From Pseudomonadota bacterium (GTDB lineage: Bacteria > Myxococcota_A > Polyangia > Haliangiales > Haliangiaceae), in NCBI GenBank assembly GCA_023428295.1, contig JAEYYV010000056.1:1-64000 (forward strand): DNA of 64,000 nt. The letters run 5' to 3'. The translations under genes and the position numbers were made by a program. Below, one piece after another: positions 34,301 through 42,046 of the stretch (positions within the stretch are counted from its first letter, which is position 1; each line of letters opens with the position of its first letter). The notes beneath the pieces were generated by a model. It was not told the DNA's origin and ran no database searches. It worked only from the letters and a program-made list of their open reading frames with translations.

Positions 34301-34533
34301 AGGACGATCCGTGCGCGATCTTCGGCATCGAGTGCGCCGAAGGCGAGGTCTGCAAAGGTGGCACGTGCTTCGACAAGAATGACTTCCTGCCGGACGCGGG
34401 GGTCGAGCAACACGTGACCACCGGTGGTGGCGGCGGATGCAGCACGTCGGGTGGATCGTCGTCGCTCCTCGTCGGCCTCGGTCTTCTCTGGCTCGTGCGG
34501 AGACGTCGCGCGGCGAAGGGAGGTGCGCTGTGA
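31345..34533 (+). CDS. Secreted VWA protein with MopE-type Cys repeats and MYXO-CTERM-like tail
   Basis: A 1,062-residue exported protein. A signal peptide begins 'MTKRFAWLGAAMLMVIFAHG'; the further-upstream TTG and ATG codons give no better peptide. Residues ~30-325 are a von Willebrand A domain with MIDAS 'FDTSGSMAS' and 'LMTDGEETC'. At about residues 333, 431, 458, 520, 627, 704 and 769 are seven MopE-type repeats of the form C-N-x-x-D-D-D-C-D-G-x-x-D-E-G, expected to bind Ca2+ or copper. Cys-rich EGF-like stretches then lead to the C terminus, where a Gly/Cys/Ser stretch, hydrophobic segment 'LLVGLGLLWLV' and 'RRRR' form a MYXO-CTERM-like sorting tail. It probably forms an outer-surface adhesin or structural protein. 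It is coupled to the next gene by a GTGA overlap. Confidence 0.9.
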   Translation: MTKRFAWLGAAMLMVIFAHGSARAQASEPLKPYVVFAFDTSGSMASATGSGPPSCGGSDTRLDHARCALNKIVNSYGDMTFALGHFRSAKSGTVSGTFPSGCCWRGPDVGGSGGCAAGPTCNATSDMFELVTGLVEGQNVLSERWTNFSGNSCVNTGTDPELWAASGNTPLEGTLRGAKQYFIGGQGPSQTIWPAAAGAAGGFDPIRNDPTKTSFLPTGCNPAPNCTTNCCATQCRPYIVILMTDGEETCSGTPANGAAALLQTDVDNRRYRVQTVPIGFGIPEGNAQIESIAHAGGKPNVPGVDEGYYASDEAGLQLAISQILDDAIRTETCNNLDDDCDTFVDEGFIKTGTCNNGRLGKCRVNGTPVCRADGTNTECNAGFAACAGLTAGQACSVVNAASATVPGTCQAVGPSLSCVPTAAASEVGLGCNNIDDDCDGLVDEGVTGCTCIPQTEICDGINNDCDGATDEGTAVPCGTGTCTGVRPCEPTAGCDPSPTCTTGNCCLGACTAPTPSPEICDGLDNNCDGNRDGFQEACSNMFCPGGTCTGGTAPDERRCVGGTRAGQRCDTFAEFDPQNNPKAKPGSGCAALGAACICNPGARTCPLNGTGMYSACTGEVEPGIEICNNLDDDCDGKIDEAPPVTCTTDAQCPPITPDCDNPSGMANMGTCQPADCSVNSCGGLLLCQGGVQTCTQQAGTDDTCNGVDEDCDGMVDEGWECTDPDGPDNILGNADDCPCSVAGQCNASESCQNGSVVCMGNPVAQESCNCDDDDCDGSTDEGALCGAGASCVNCQCAFACSPGEFPCPMGKICNAQNFCVADPCFGFTCPDVPGDKQICRPKASNPADKECVSACDPTVIQCGGLVCYKPTGECRPDDCTTFPEYCNATENCINGNCVGNPCNGVQCAAGEYCNGGICIGSCATVDCPSGQRCRLGACEPNPCANGCPFGQACDDASGVCVPDQCNIVTCPQGQWCNPNKNGGTCEDDPCAIFGIECAEGEVCKGGTCFDKNDFLPDAGVEQHVTTGGGGGCSTSGGSSSLLVGLGLLWLVRRRRAAKGGAL

Positions 34534-37500
34534 AGCTGGTCCGCCACCTGCTGCTCGTCGCCGCGGTCGGCGCTGCTGCCACGGCGAACATGTCCTGCAA
34601 CGTGAACGACTACTGCCTCAACTGCGCGCGCGGTGATGGCGGCGATGGCGATGGCGGTGGCAGCAATGACGATGGTGGCCTCGACGATGGCGGCATCGAC
34701 GACGGTGACACCGACGGTGGCTGCGTGAACACCGGCCCCGAGGTCTGCGACAACAAGGACAACGATTGCGACGGAGTTGTCGACGAAGGTCCGCTGCCGC
34801 AGATCGGTGAGCTCTGCGATAACCAGATGGGCGAGTGCGCCGGTGGTGTGAAGGAGTGTACGAACGGCGTCGTCACGTGCAGCAAGCCTCCGACTCCAGA
34901 GATCTGCGATCTCAAGGACAACGACTGTAACGGTCTCACCGACGAAGGCGACCCGGGCGGTGGCGCGGTGTGCGGCACCAACACGGGCGAGTGCGTCGCC
35001 GGTGTGAACCGCTGCATCAGCGGGACGATCCAGTGCGTCGGCGCCGTCGGTCCGAGCCCCGAGACGTGCAACAACCGCGACGACGATTGCGACTCGTTCT
35101 TCGACGAGAACCTCGTGCTCGGCGCGTGCGTTCCCGGCGTCGATGGTCCGATCCAAGGCAACACCGGCGAGTGCAACCTCGGCCAGCGCCAGTGCATCGG
35201 TGGTGTGACGACGTGCGTGGGCGCCGTGTTCCCGACGTTCGAGCTGTGTGATCCAGCGATGGGCGGAAACCCGGAGAAGGATCAGGACTGTGATGGTCAG
35301 CCGCACAACGGCTACAACACGAACACCGACCCGCAGAACTGCGGCGGTTGCGGCAACGTCTGCAACCTGCCGAACGCGTTCGAGGGATGCGCTGGCGGTA
35401 TGTGCACGGTTGTCGCGTGCGCACCGAACTTCTTCGACAACGATCTCAACCCCGCCAACGGATGCGAGTTCGACTGCGGTCACCCGTTCCTCGGTAACGA
35501 GGTGTGCAACGGAATCGACGACGACTGCGATGGTCTGGTCGACGAAGCGGACCCGGATCTCGTCGCGCCCGTCGGTCTCTGTGACTCCGACGGTGCATGC
35601 GCGACGCAGACGGTGCTGTCGTGCGATGGCGCGCTCGGCTGGCGCTGCCACTACAACAACCCCAACGTCCAGACCAGCGATCCGGACCGCACGCAGATCA
35701 TGCCGGAGACGCGCTGTGATAGCGACATCGTCGCCGGCACGCAGGCGGACAACGATTGCGATGGTCGCATCGACGAGGGCCAAGCGAACCTCGCGCAGGA
35801 ATGCGACAACGGGCTGTTCGGCGATTGCCGCAACTCGGGCGCGTACGTGTGCAACCCGGCGAACCGGAACGGACCCGCGGTGTGCGAGTTCACGCAGATG
35901 GGACCCGGCCCGAGCGTCGAGATCTGCGATGGTCGAGACAACAACTGCAACAACCAGATCGACGAGGGCGCGGCCACGGGAAATCTCCCGGGACAGAACT
36001 GGGTGACGATTCCGGGGCTCTCGCCCGCCGTCCAGATCATGCAGTACGAAGCCTCGCGTCCCGACGCGACCGCGACGCTCGGCGGTACGGCGCAGGGGTA
36101 TGCCTGCTCGCGCTCTGGCGTGCAGCCATGGGCGAACATCACGCAGCCAGAAGCGGCGGCCGTGTGTAGCTCGATCGGTGCACGGCTCTGCACCGAGGCC
36201 GAGTGGCAAACGATGTGTCAGGTGCAGACCACGTATCCCGCGACCGGCGTGCCCGGTCCGTCGACCACCAACGTCACCGACTTCACGTTCATCGAGGCCG
36301 AGGACGCCTACCAGAACACCACGATCGGTGGAGCGAACCGCGCGTGGACGCGTGTCGCGCCCCCGAACCTCAACGGCGTGACAGCGATGCAGGTGCCCGA
36401 TCTCGGCTTCGGGCAGAACGTCGCGGCCAACGCACTCACGCAGTCATCGCGCCTCGACTACCGGCTGAACCTGGTGGGCGGACAGAACTATCGCGTGTTC
36501 ATGCGAATGCGCTCGCCGGATCTGGCGAGCGTGACGGGCGTGGCGATGGCACCGACGGCGAACCTCTCGCCGGTGTCACATGCGTCGACCGAAGTCGGCG
36601 ACCTCGTCATCGTCGTGTCGATGTCGCGCATCGGTGCTGGCCCACCGAACCACACGATCCAGCCCGGCTTCACGGAGATCCGCACGCAGATCCTCGATGA
36701 AGGCAGCTCCGACGCTCGGCTGAGCATCGCGTATCGCGTCGCGACCGTCGCCGGCGCACAGACGTACGCGGCGTACACGTCGAACAACGCGACGAGCAGC
36801 TTGAGCGGCATCTTCGTCATCCGCGCGGGGCGCTACAACTTGAGCCAGCTGCTCCACGCCTCGGTGTCATCGACAACGAGCTCGGCGCCGAACCCACCAG
36901 GGATCGGGCCGGTCGCGGGGAACTCGATCGTGCTCGCGATCGGCGGGTGGCGTCTTAGCAACACGTACTCGATGAACGCGTCGGCCCCGACGGGCTTCAC
37001 CGAGGCATGGGAAGCCGGAGGCTCGCCGGCGCTCGAGCTCTCGCTCGCTGCGGCGCTCATCGCGAGCGGCGGGTCGGTCGATCCCGCGGCGTTCGGCCAC
37101 AGCGGTACCGGCGCGAACAACGTCACCGGCACCACCGCGATGACGATCGCGATCGGCCTCAACAACATCGCGAGCAACTCCGTCTGGGTCGGCATGAACG
37201 CGGGCGGAACCGCTGGTGCGGCGAACGCAGCGAACGTCGCGACGACGGGCGTCGATCGCTGGGAGTGGGTGGTGAGCCCGCAGTTCACCGCGGCCGCAGG
37301 TGGTGGGCTTCACACGTTCAGCATCTACACGCGCGAGGACGGCGCGATGATCGACACGATCGCCGTGGCGCGGCACACTACGACGCCGACGTTCGACAAC
37401 ATCTGGGCGTACCAGAACAACCCGCGCACGGCGCAGGCGCAGGCATGTAATGGTGACGAGTACGACACCGATCCACTCACACCCGGCGATCAAGACGGCA

Positions 37501-37733
37501 TTCTGGCAACGGGTTCGCGGCCGATGTGCTTCGCGAACCAGGCGGGCGCCAACGACGCGTACGACATGAGCGGCAACGTGAAGGAGTGGACGGCCGAGCG
37601 CACGGGCGGACAGAACCCGATCCGCGGCGGAGCGTCGAACAACGTCGTCACGGGGCTGACCTGCCAACTGAACTTCACGCTGGCCGATGACGACTTCTTC
37701 TTCCCGAACGTCGGCTTCAGATGTTGTAGATAG
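34530..37733 (+). CDS. MopE-repeat protein with split FGE-like domain holding nested CBM-like insert
   Basis: A 1,067-residue protein starting at GTG 34530 inside the upstream stop (GTGA), with GGGAGG seven bases before it. A signal sequence ends 'ATANMSC', an imperfect lipobox, followed by an Asp/Gly-rich linker typical of myxobacterial lipoproteins. Seven MopE-type repeats lie between ~residues 73 and 470. Residues ~490-565 match the start of a sulfatase-modifying-factor (FGE-like) domain ('QYEASRPDAT', 'CSSIGARLCTEAEW'), and residues ~955-1067 match its end ('AQACNGDEYDTDP', 'AYDMSGNVKEWT', 'PIRGGASNN', 'VGFRCC'). Between them sits a CBM6/35-like beta-sandwich (start ~587 'FIEAEDAYQN'; end 'FSIYTREDGAMIDTIAV'), itself interrupted at ~660-880 by a third beta-rich domain. 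Catalytic Cys pair of true FGE is not evident, so enzyme activity is doubtful. Confidence 0.9.
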   Translation: MKLVRHLLLVAAVGAAATANMSCNVNDYCLNCARGDGGDGDGGGSNDDGGLDDGGIDDGDTDGGCVNTGPEVCDNKDNDCDGVVDEGPLPQIGELCDNQMGECAGGVKECTNGVVTCSKPPTPEICDLKDNDCNGLTDEGDPGGGAVCGTNTGECVAGVNRCISGTIQCVGAVGPSPETCNNRDDDCDSFFDENLVLGACVPGVDGPIQGNTGECNLGQRQCIGGVTTCVGAVFPTFELCDPAMGGNPEKDQDCDGQPHNGYNTNTDPQNCGGCGNVCNLPNAFEGCAGGMCTVVACAPNFFDNDLNPANGCEFDCGHPFLGNEVCNGIDDDCDGLVDEADPDLVAPVGLCDSDGACATQTVLSCDGALGWRCHYNNPNVQTSDPDRTQIMPETRCDSDIVAGTQADNDCDGRIDEGQANLAQECDNGLFGDCRNSGAYVCNPANRNGPAVCEFTQMGPGPSVEICDGRDNNCNNQIDEGAATGNLPGQNWVTIPGLSPAVQIMQYEASRPDATATLGGTAQGYACSRSGVQPWANITQPEAAAVCSSIGARLCTEAEWQTMCQVQTTYPATGVPGPSTTNVTDFTFIEAEDAYQNTTIGGANRAWTRVAPPNLNGVTAMQVPDLGFGQNVAANALTQSSRLDYRLNLVGGQNYRVFMRMRSPDLASVTGVAMAPTANLSPVSHASTEVGDLVIVVSMSRIGAGPPNHTIQPGFTEIRTQILDEGSSDARLSIAYRVATVAGAQTYAAYTSNNATSSLSGIFVIRAGRYNLSQLLHASVSSTTSSAPNPPGIGPVAGNSIVLAIGGWRLSNTYSMNASAPTGFTEAWEAGGSPALELSLAAALIASGGSVDPAAFGHSGTGANNVTGTTAMTIAIGLNNIASNSVWVGMNAGGTAGAANAANVATTGVDRWEWVVSPQFTAAAGGGLHTFSIYTREDGAMIDTIAVARHTTTPTFDNIWAYQNNPRTAQAQACNGDEYDTDPLTPGDQDGILATGSRPMCFANQAGANDAYDMSGNVKEWTAERTGGQNPIRGGASNNVVTGLTCQLNFTLADDDFFFPNVGFRCCR

Positions 37734-37738
37734 CCTCC

Positions 37739-38305
37739 GTGGATCCGGGTCACGAACGCTGTCCGCGCTGCTTGTTCCAGCAGCGCGTATGTCTGTGCGC
37801 GTCGATCCCGATCGTGCCGACCCGGACCCGCGTGGTGATCGTGCGCCATCACCTCGAGCGCCACCGCTCGTCCAACTCGGGACGGCTCGCACAGTTCGCG
37901 CTGCCGAACAGCGAGATCATCGACCACGGTGGTCAGCTCGGTCCGGCGGCATTGCCGTCGCTCGAAGGCGCGTGGCTCGTGTATCCGGCAGGAGAGGTCA
38001 CCCAGGAAGCACCGGTGCCACCTCCCACGAAGCTCGTGTTCCTCGATGCGACGTGGTCGCAAGCCCGCCGGATGTACCGCAAGCTCGGGGCCTTACGTGG
38101 GGTGCCGATCCTGCGGCTGCCCGACGAGCCGATGCCCTCCGCACGTCTGCGCGAGTCCCCGGAGGCGGGGTTCGTGTCGACCATCGAGGCGATCGCACGG
38201 GCGTTGCGGCTGTGCGAAGGCGAGCACGTGGCGGCGCCGCTCGAGGCCTTGTTTCAGCTCGCCGTGACCCGTGCGGCTATGACAGGTCGGACGCTGGTTT
38301 CGTAG
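37739..38305 (+). CDS. DTW-domain tRNA-uridine aminocarboxypropyltransferase-like protein
   Basis: A 188-residue protein starting at GTG. A zinc-like Cys cluster opens the protein ('CPRCLFQQRVCLC'), followed by 'TRVVIVRHHLERHRSSNSGR', which fits the DTW N-terminal strand and SAM-binding R-H-x-E-x-x-[KR]-x-[ST]-N motif, then the eponymous 'VFLDATWSQARRMYRKL' (D-A/G-T-W) and 'RLRESPEAGFVSTIEAIARAL' near the end. DTW proteins such as TapT transfer the aminocarboxypropyl group of SAM to uridine in tRNA (acp3U). It sits 5 bases after the split-domain protein and 25 bases before the phosphatase receptor, so co-transcription is likely. Confidence 0.92.
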   Translation: MDPGHERCPRCLFQQRVCLCASIPIVPTRTRVVIVRHHLERHRSSNSGRLAQFALPNSEIIDHGGQLGPAALPSLEGAWLVYPAGEVTQEAPVPPPTKLVFLDATWSQARRMYRKLGALRGVPILRLPDEPMPSARLRESPEAGFVSTIEAIARALRLCEGEHVAAPLEALFQLAVTRAAMTGRTLVS

Positions 38306-38330
38306 TCGCGTTTCTCTTACCCTGTAGGTA

Positions 38331-39992
38331 GTGGGTGCGTCGCGTCAAAGCCGCGCAGGACTTCCGATCTCGGTCAAGCTCGTCGTCGTCACGTCGATCG
38401 TGGTGGCGATCGCGGTGGGCACCACCACGTGGTTCGGCCAGCGCTCTCTGTCCGAGCTGACCGAAACGCAGCTTACGATCCGCCGGCAGGCGGGAGAGCA
38501 TTCGATCGTCCGCGAGTCGGAGCTCGTGGTGCAGTCGGTCGCCTCGGCCGTCGCCACCCCGCTCGCGAACAGCGCGTACCAGGACATCGCGCCGCTGCTC
38601 GACTCGGCGATCGCCGAGGACAAGAAGAGCGGTGACAACCGCATCCAGTGGCTCGTGGTCACCGACGCGTCGAGCACGATCGTCGGGAAGTCCGGAACCG
38701 CGCCCGACGAGACCAAGCTCGCGGCGCTCGACCGCACGTTGAAGGACGGACAGAAGACCGGGGACATCTCGCGGGCAACGGCCGGCGCGAAGACCGAGTG
38801 GGTGTACGGCGTTCCGGTCCGCCTCGGCGCGAGCGACCTCGGAACACTGCGCATGGGCGTGTCGACGGCAGGGCTCGAGCAGGAGCTGCAGAGCTCGCTA
38901 TCGCAATCCGAGGAGCGCGGTGTCCAGGCGCGCAACAAGATGCTCATGGTGTCGCTCGCGGTGCTCGCGATCGGCATCGTGCTCGCCGCGCTCTATGGTG
39001 TCGCGCTCGCGAAGCCGATCAAGGCGCTGACGATGCACGCCAACCGCATCGCGGGCGGCGACCTCTCGGGCCGCGTCGACGAGAATCGCGGCGACGAGCT
39101 CGGAAAGCTCGCGCACACATTCAACCTGATGTCAGGGGAGATCCGGCGATTGCTCGTCGAACAACGCCACAAGGCATCGATGGAGAAGGAGCTCGAGCTC
39201 GCACGGCAGGTGCAGCAAGCCATGCTGCCGCCGCATGCGCTCGATCAGCACGCGCACCTGAAGGTCGTCGGCTATTGCCAGCCGGCGTCGAGCTGCGGCG
39301 GCGACTGGTGGACGTATCGCAAGCTGTCGAGCGGCAAGATGCTGCTCGTCATCGGCGACGCTACGGGACACGGCATCCACTCGGCGATGATCGCGGCCAC
39401 CGCGCGCGGTGCGGTCGAGGCGCTCTCGGGAATCGACGAGCGGCTGCTCACGCCCGAGCAGGTGCTGCGCGCGATCGACTCCGCGATCAAGCAGGTCGGC
39501 GAGCACAACGTGCTGATGACCGCGTTCGCTGCGGTGTTCGATTCGGTCAACGGCATCCTGCACTACGCGAACGCCGGGCAGAACTTCCCGTACGTCATCA
39601 AGCTCGGCCACGATCGCGTGCTCGAGGATGCGAGCATCATCGCGGCGAGCGGCAACCCGCTCGGCGATCGCAACATCCAGATCGAGATTCGCCGAGGATC
39701 GCTCCAGCTGCGTCCCGGTGATCTGTTCGTGTGCTTCACCGACGGTGTCGTCGAGCGCGCGAACCGCACCGGCAAGCTGTTCGGTGATCGCCGCCTGCGC
39801 AACACGCTGACCGGACAAGCGCTGCGCGATGGCGCGTCTCTGATCCAGCTCCGCGATCGCCTGGTGAACACGCTCGAAGGATTCAGTGAAGGTGTCGCCG
39901 CCGAGGACGACATCACGTTTGTCATGTGTCAGTTCGATCCCACGAGTGATCGCAACTCGGGTCGCGCGTCTGCACGTCAGGGAGCCGCGTGA
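38331..39992 (+). CDS. Membrane receptor with HAMP and SpoIIE/RsbU-type PP2C phosphatase domain
   Basis: A 553-residue inner-membrane signalling protein with a GTG start. One transmembrane helix at ~14-36, an extracytoplasmic sensor region to ~200 with 'EDKKSGDNRIQWLVVTDASS' (a single-Cache/PAS-like fold), a second helix ~203-225 ('LMVSLAVLAIGIVLAALYGV'), then HAMP ('AKPIKALTMHANRIAGGDLS') and a coiled coil. The C-terminal PP2C domain (~residues 300-535) shows 'ARQVQQAMLPP', 'SSCGGDWWTYRKL', 'VIGDATGHGIHSAMIAA', 'HYANAGQNFP' and 'GDLFVCFTDGVVERAN', retaining the metal-binding Asp in G-D-x-x-G-H-G. Such phosphatases act on anti-sigma-factor antagonists. No sigma/anti-sigma genes are adjacent. 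It overlaps the TonB receptor gene by GTGA. Confidence 0.92.
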   Translation: MGASRQSRAGLPISVKLVVVTSIVVAIAVGTTTWFGQRSLSELTETQLTIRRQAGEHSIVRESELVVQSVASAVATPLANSAYQDIAPLLDSAIAEDKKSGDNRIQWLVVTDASSTIVGKSGTAPDETKLAALDRTLKDGQKTGDISRATAGAKTEWVYGVPVRLGASDLGTLRMGVSTAGLEQELQSSLSQSEERGVQARNKMLMVSLAVLAIGIVLAALYGVALAKPIKALTMHANRIAGGDLSGRVDENRGDELGKLAHTFNLMSGEIRRLLVEQRHKASMEKELELARQVQQAMLPPHALDQHAHLKVVGYCQPASSCGGDWWTYRKLSSGKMLLVIGDATGHGIHSAMIAATARGAVEALSGIDERLLTPEQVLRAIDSAIKQVGEHNVLMTAFAAVFDSVNGILHYANAGQNFPYVIKLGHDRVLEDASIIAASGNPLGDRNIQIEIRRGSLQLRPGDLFVCFTDGVVERANRTGKLFGDRRLRNTLTGQALRDGASLIQLRDRLVNTLEGFSEGVAAEDDITFVMCQFDPTSDRNSGRASARQGAA

Positions 39993-42046
39993 AACGTCAG
40001 AGCTGGCTCGCCTTCCTGCTGCTGATTCCCACGATCGCTACCGCGCAGAACGCCGCGGTCGACGTTGCCGATCTTCCGCCGCTGCCGCCCGCGTCGGAGG
40101 CGCCGTCGAGCTCGGCCACCGTGCTCGCCGCCGCTGCAGCGGATGAAGACGTGGTCGTCGGTGCCGCGAAGCGCGAGCAGACGCTCGGCAACGTTGCCTC
40201 GGCGGTCACCGTCATCACCGCCGATCGCATTCGTCGCTTCGGCTATCGCACGGTCGCGGACGCCATCAACGGCGTCGCTGGGATCTACACGCAGGACAAT
40301 CGCCTCACCACGCAGGTCGGCGTTCGCGGCGTGCAGATCGAAGGCGGCTTCAACAGCCGCATCCTCGTCCTCGTCGACGGCGCGACGATCAACGAGGCGT
40401 GGGGCGCGTTCGCCGGTGTTGGCATCGACGCGCTCGTCTCGATCGATGACATCGCGCGCATCGAAGTGATCCGCGGTCCCGTCGGTGCGGTGTACGGCAC
40501 GAACGCGTTCTTCGCGATCCTGAACATCGTCACGCGCGGCGTGGCCGAGGGACAGCGCGCGTGGGGGCGCGTCGGTGTGAACTCGGTGTTCGGCGTGGTC
40601 ACCACCGCGGGCTTCGCGGCGGGCTCCGTGGACAAACAGATCCGCGGCTCGTTCATGTTCAACGAGCGCTTTGGCGATACGACCTCGGTCCCCGAGATCG
40701 GCGATCGCCTCGACGCGGACGGAGGGCGCACGATCATCGGATCGATCGTCGGCACGTACGACGGATCGTTCGGTCAGCTGCGCGCATATCGAGCGCGTCG
40801 CGATAACCCGTTCGGTCCGTACGATTCGGATCCGGGGCTCGATCCTGCGTACGCGCTCTACAACTACCAGTTGCTCCTCGAGGGCGGACACTCGCGCGAG
40901 CTGTCCAAGCGTTTGACCGGATCCGTGCGCGCATACGGCGGCGCCTATCGGTTCTACGACGAGATCAACTATGCGGCGGACGATCAGTTCGTGGACTATG
41001 GCGACGCGTTGACCATCGGCGGCGAAGTGCGAGGACGCTACGAGATCCTCGAGGAGAACAAGCTCGGCGCGACGCTCGGCGTCGAGGCGAACTACAACAA
41101 GACCGAGAGCCGCTCGTACACGATCGGCGACGAAGCGAACGGCGCGAAGGTGCCGCTCGACTTCAACGTGATCGGCACGTACGCCGAGCTCGACGGCGCG
41201 CCGACGAAGTGGCTCGGTTTCACCGCAGGTGTTCGCTACGACCGCAACTCCGTCATCGATCAGCGCGTGTCGCCGCGCGGTGCGCTGTTCCTCGCAAAAG
41301 ACGAGCAGGTCGGACTCAAGCTCCTCTACGCCGAGGGCTTCCGGAACCCGAGCGCGTTCGAAGGCTTCTTCAAGGACGGGGTCGATTTCTCCGACAACCC
41401 GAACATCAAGAGCGAGTCGATTCGCAGCTTCGAGGCCGTGCTGTGGGCGCGTCCGATCGCCGGGCTCTCGACGCGCTTGTCGGCGTTCTATTGGACCACC
41501 GACGCCGTCATCGAGCAGCGCGAGGATCCGAGCGCGCCGGAGCTGTTGCAGTTCCAGAACGTCGGCCAGTACGCCACGCGCGGAATCGAAGCCGAAGCCA
41601 CGTATCGCAACAGCGCCGGTTGGTACGCGTTCGGCGGCGTGACGTTGGCGAGCGTGGGCTTTGGCGAGGAAGGCAACCCGATCGTGTTCGGTGACGTGCC
41701 GAACGCCCCGGCGGTGACCGCGACTGGCGGCGTGTCCACGCCCAAGCTCGGCGGCTACGCGCACCTCTCCGTCGAGGGGCAATATCTCGGCGAGCGCGCG
41801 ACGCGCGATCCGATGGTGAAGAGCCCCGGCTGGCTCGGGCTCAACGCGGCGGTCTACGTTCCGAGCATCCGCAACTTCGATGTCACGCTCGGAGCACGCA
41901 ATCTGTTGAACAAGCGTGACCTCCTGCCGGCACCCGGTGACTTCGACTTGCACCCCGACGTGAACAACCAGACGATCACCACGATCGTTCCGCGCATCCC
42001 CGGCGAGGGACTCGAGCTCTACGTGAAGGTCGGGTACACGTACTGA
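39989..42046 (+). CDS. TonB-dependent outer-membrane receptor
   Basis: A 685-residue protein starting at GTG 39989. It has an N-terminal signal peptide ('WLAFLLLIPTIATAQ'), a Pro/Ala/Ser linker, then the plug domain: 'DEDVVVGAAKREQTLGNVASAV', 'ITADRIRRFGYRTVADAINGVAGIYT', 'VGVRGVQIEGGFNSRILVLVDG', 'IEVIRGPVGAVYGTNAFFAILNIVTRG'. The beta barrel follows to the end, with the final strand '...LELYVKVGYTY' ending in an aromatic residue as required for outer-membrane assembly. A classical TonB box is not clear. Substrate is unknown; neighbours (TPR, PhnD-like protein) hint at a periplasmic solute partner. Translation is coupled to both neighbours (GTGA and TGATG). Confidence 0.93.
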   Translation: MKRQSWLAFLLLIPTIATAQNAAVDVADLPPLPPASEAPSSSATVLAAAAADEDVVVGAAKREQTLGNVASAVTVITADRIRRFGYRTVADAINGVAGIYTQDNRLTTQVGVRGVQIEGGFNSRILVLVDGATINEAWGAFAGVGIDALVSIDDIARIEVIRGPVGAVYGTNAFFAILNIVTRGVAEGQRAWGRVGVNSVFGVVTTAGFAAGSVDKQIRGSFMFNERFGDTTSVPEIGDRLDADGGRTIIGSIVGTYDGSFGQLRAYRARRDNPFGPYDSDPGLDPAYALYNYQLLLEGGHSRELSKRLTGSVRAYGGAYRFYDEINYAADDQFVDYGDALTIGGEVRGRYEILEENKLGATLGVEANYNKTESRSYTIGDEANGAKVPLDFNVIGTYAELDGAPTKWLGFTAGVRYDRNSVIDQRVSPRGALFLAKDEQVGLKLLYAEGFRNPSAFEGFFKDGVDFSDNPNIKSESIRSFEAVLWARPIAGLSTRLSAFYWTTDAVIEQREDPSAPELLQFQNVGQYATRGIEAEATYRNSAGWYAFGGVTLASVGFGEEGNPIVFGDVPNAPAVTATGGVSTPKLGGYAHLSVEGQYLGERATRDPMVKSPGWLGLNAAVYVPSIRNFDVTLGARNLLNKRDLLPAPGDFDLHPDVNNQTITTIVPRIPGEGLELYVKVGYTY

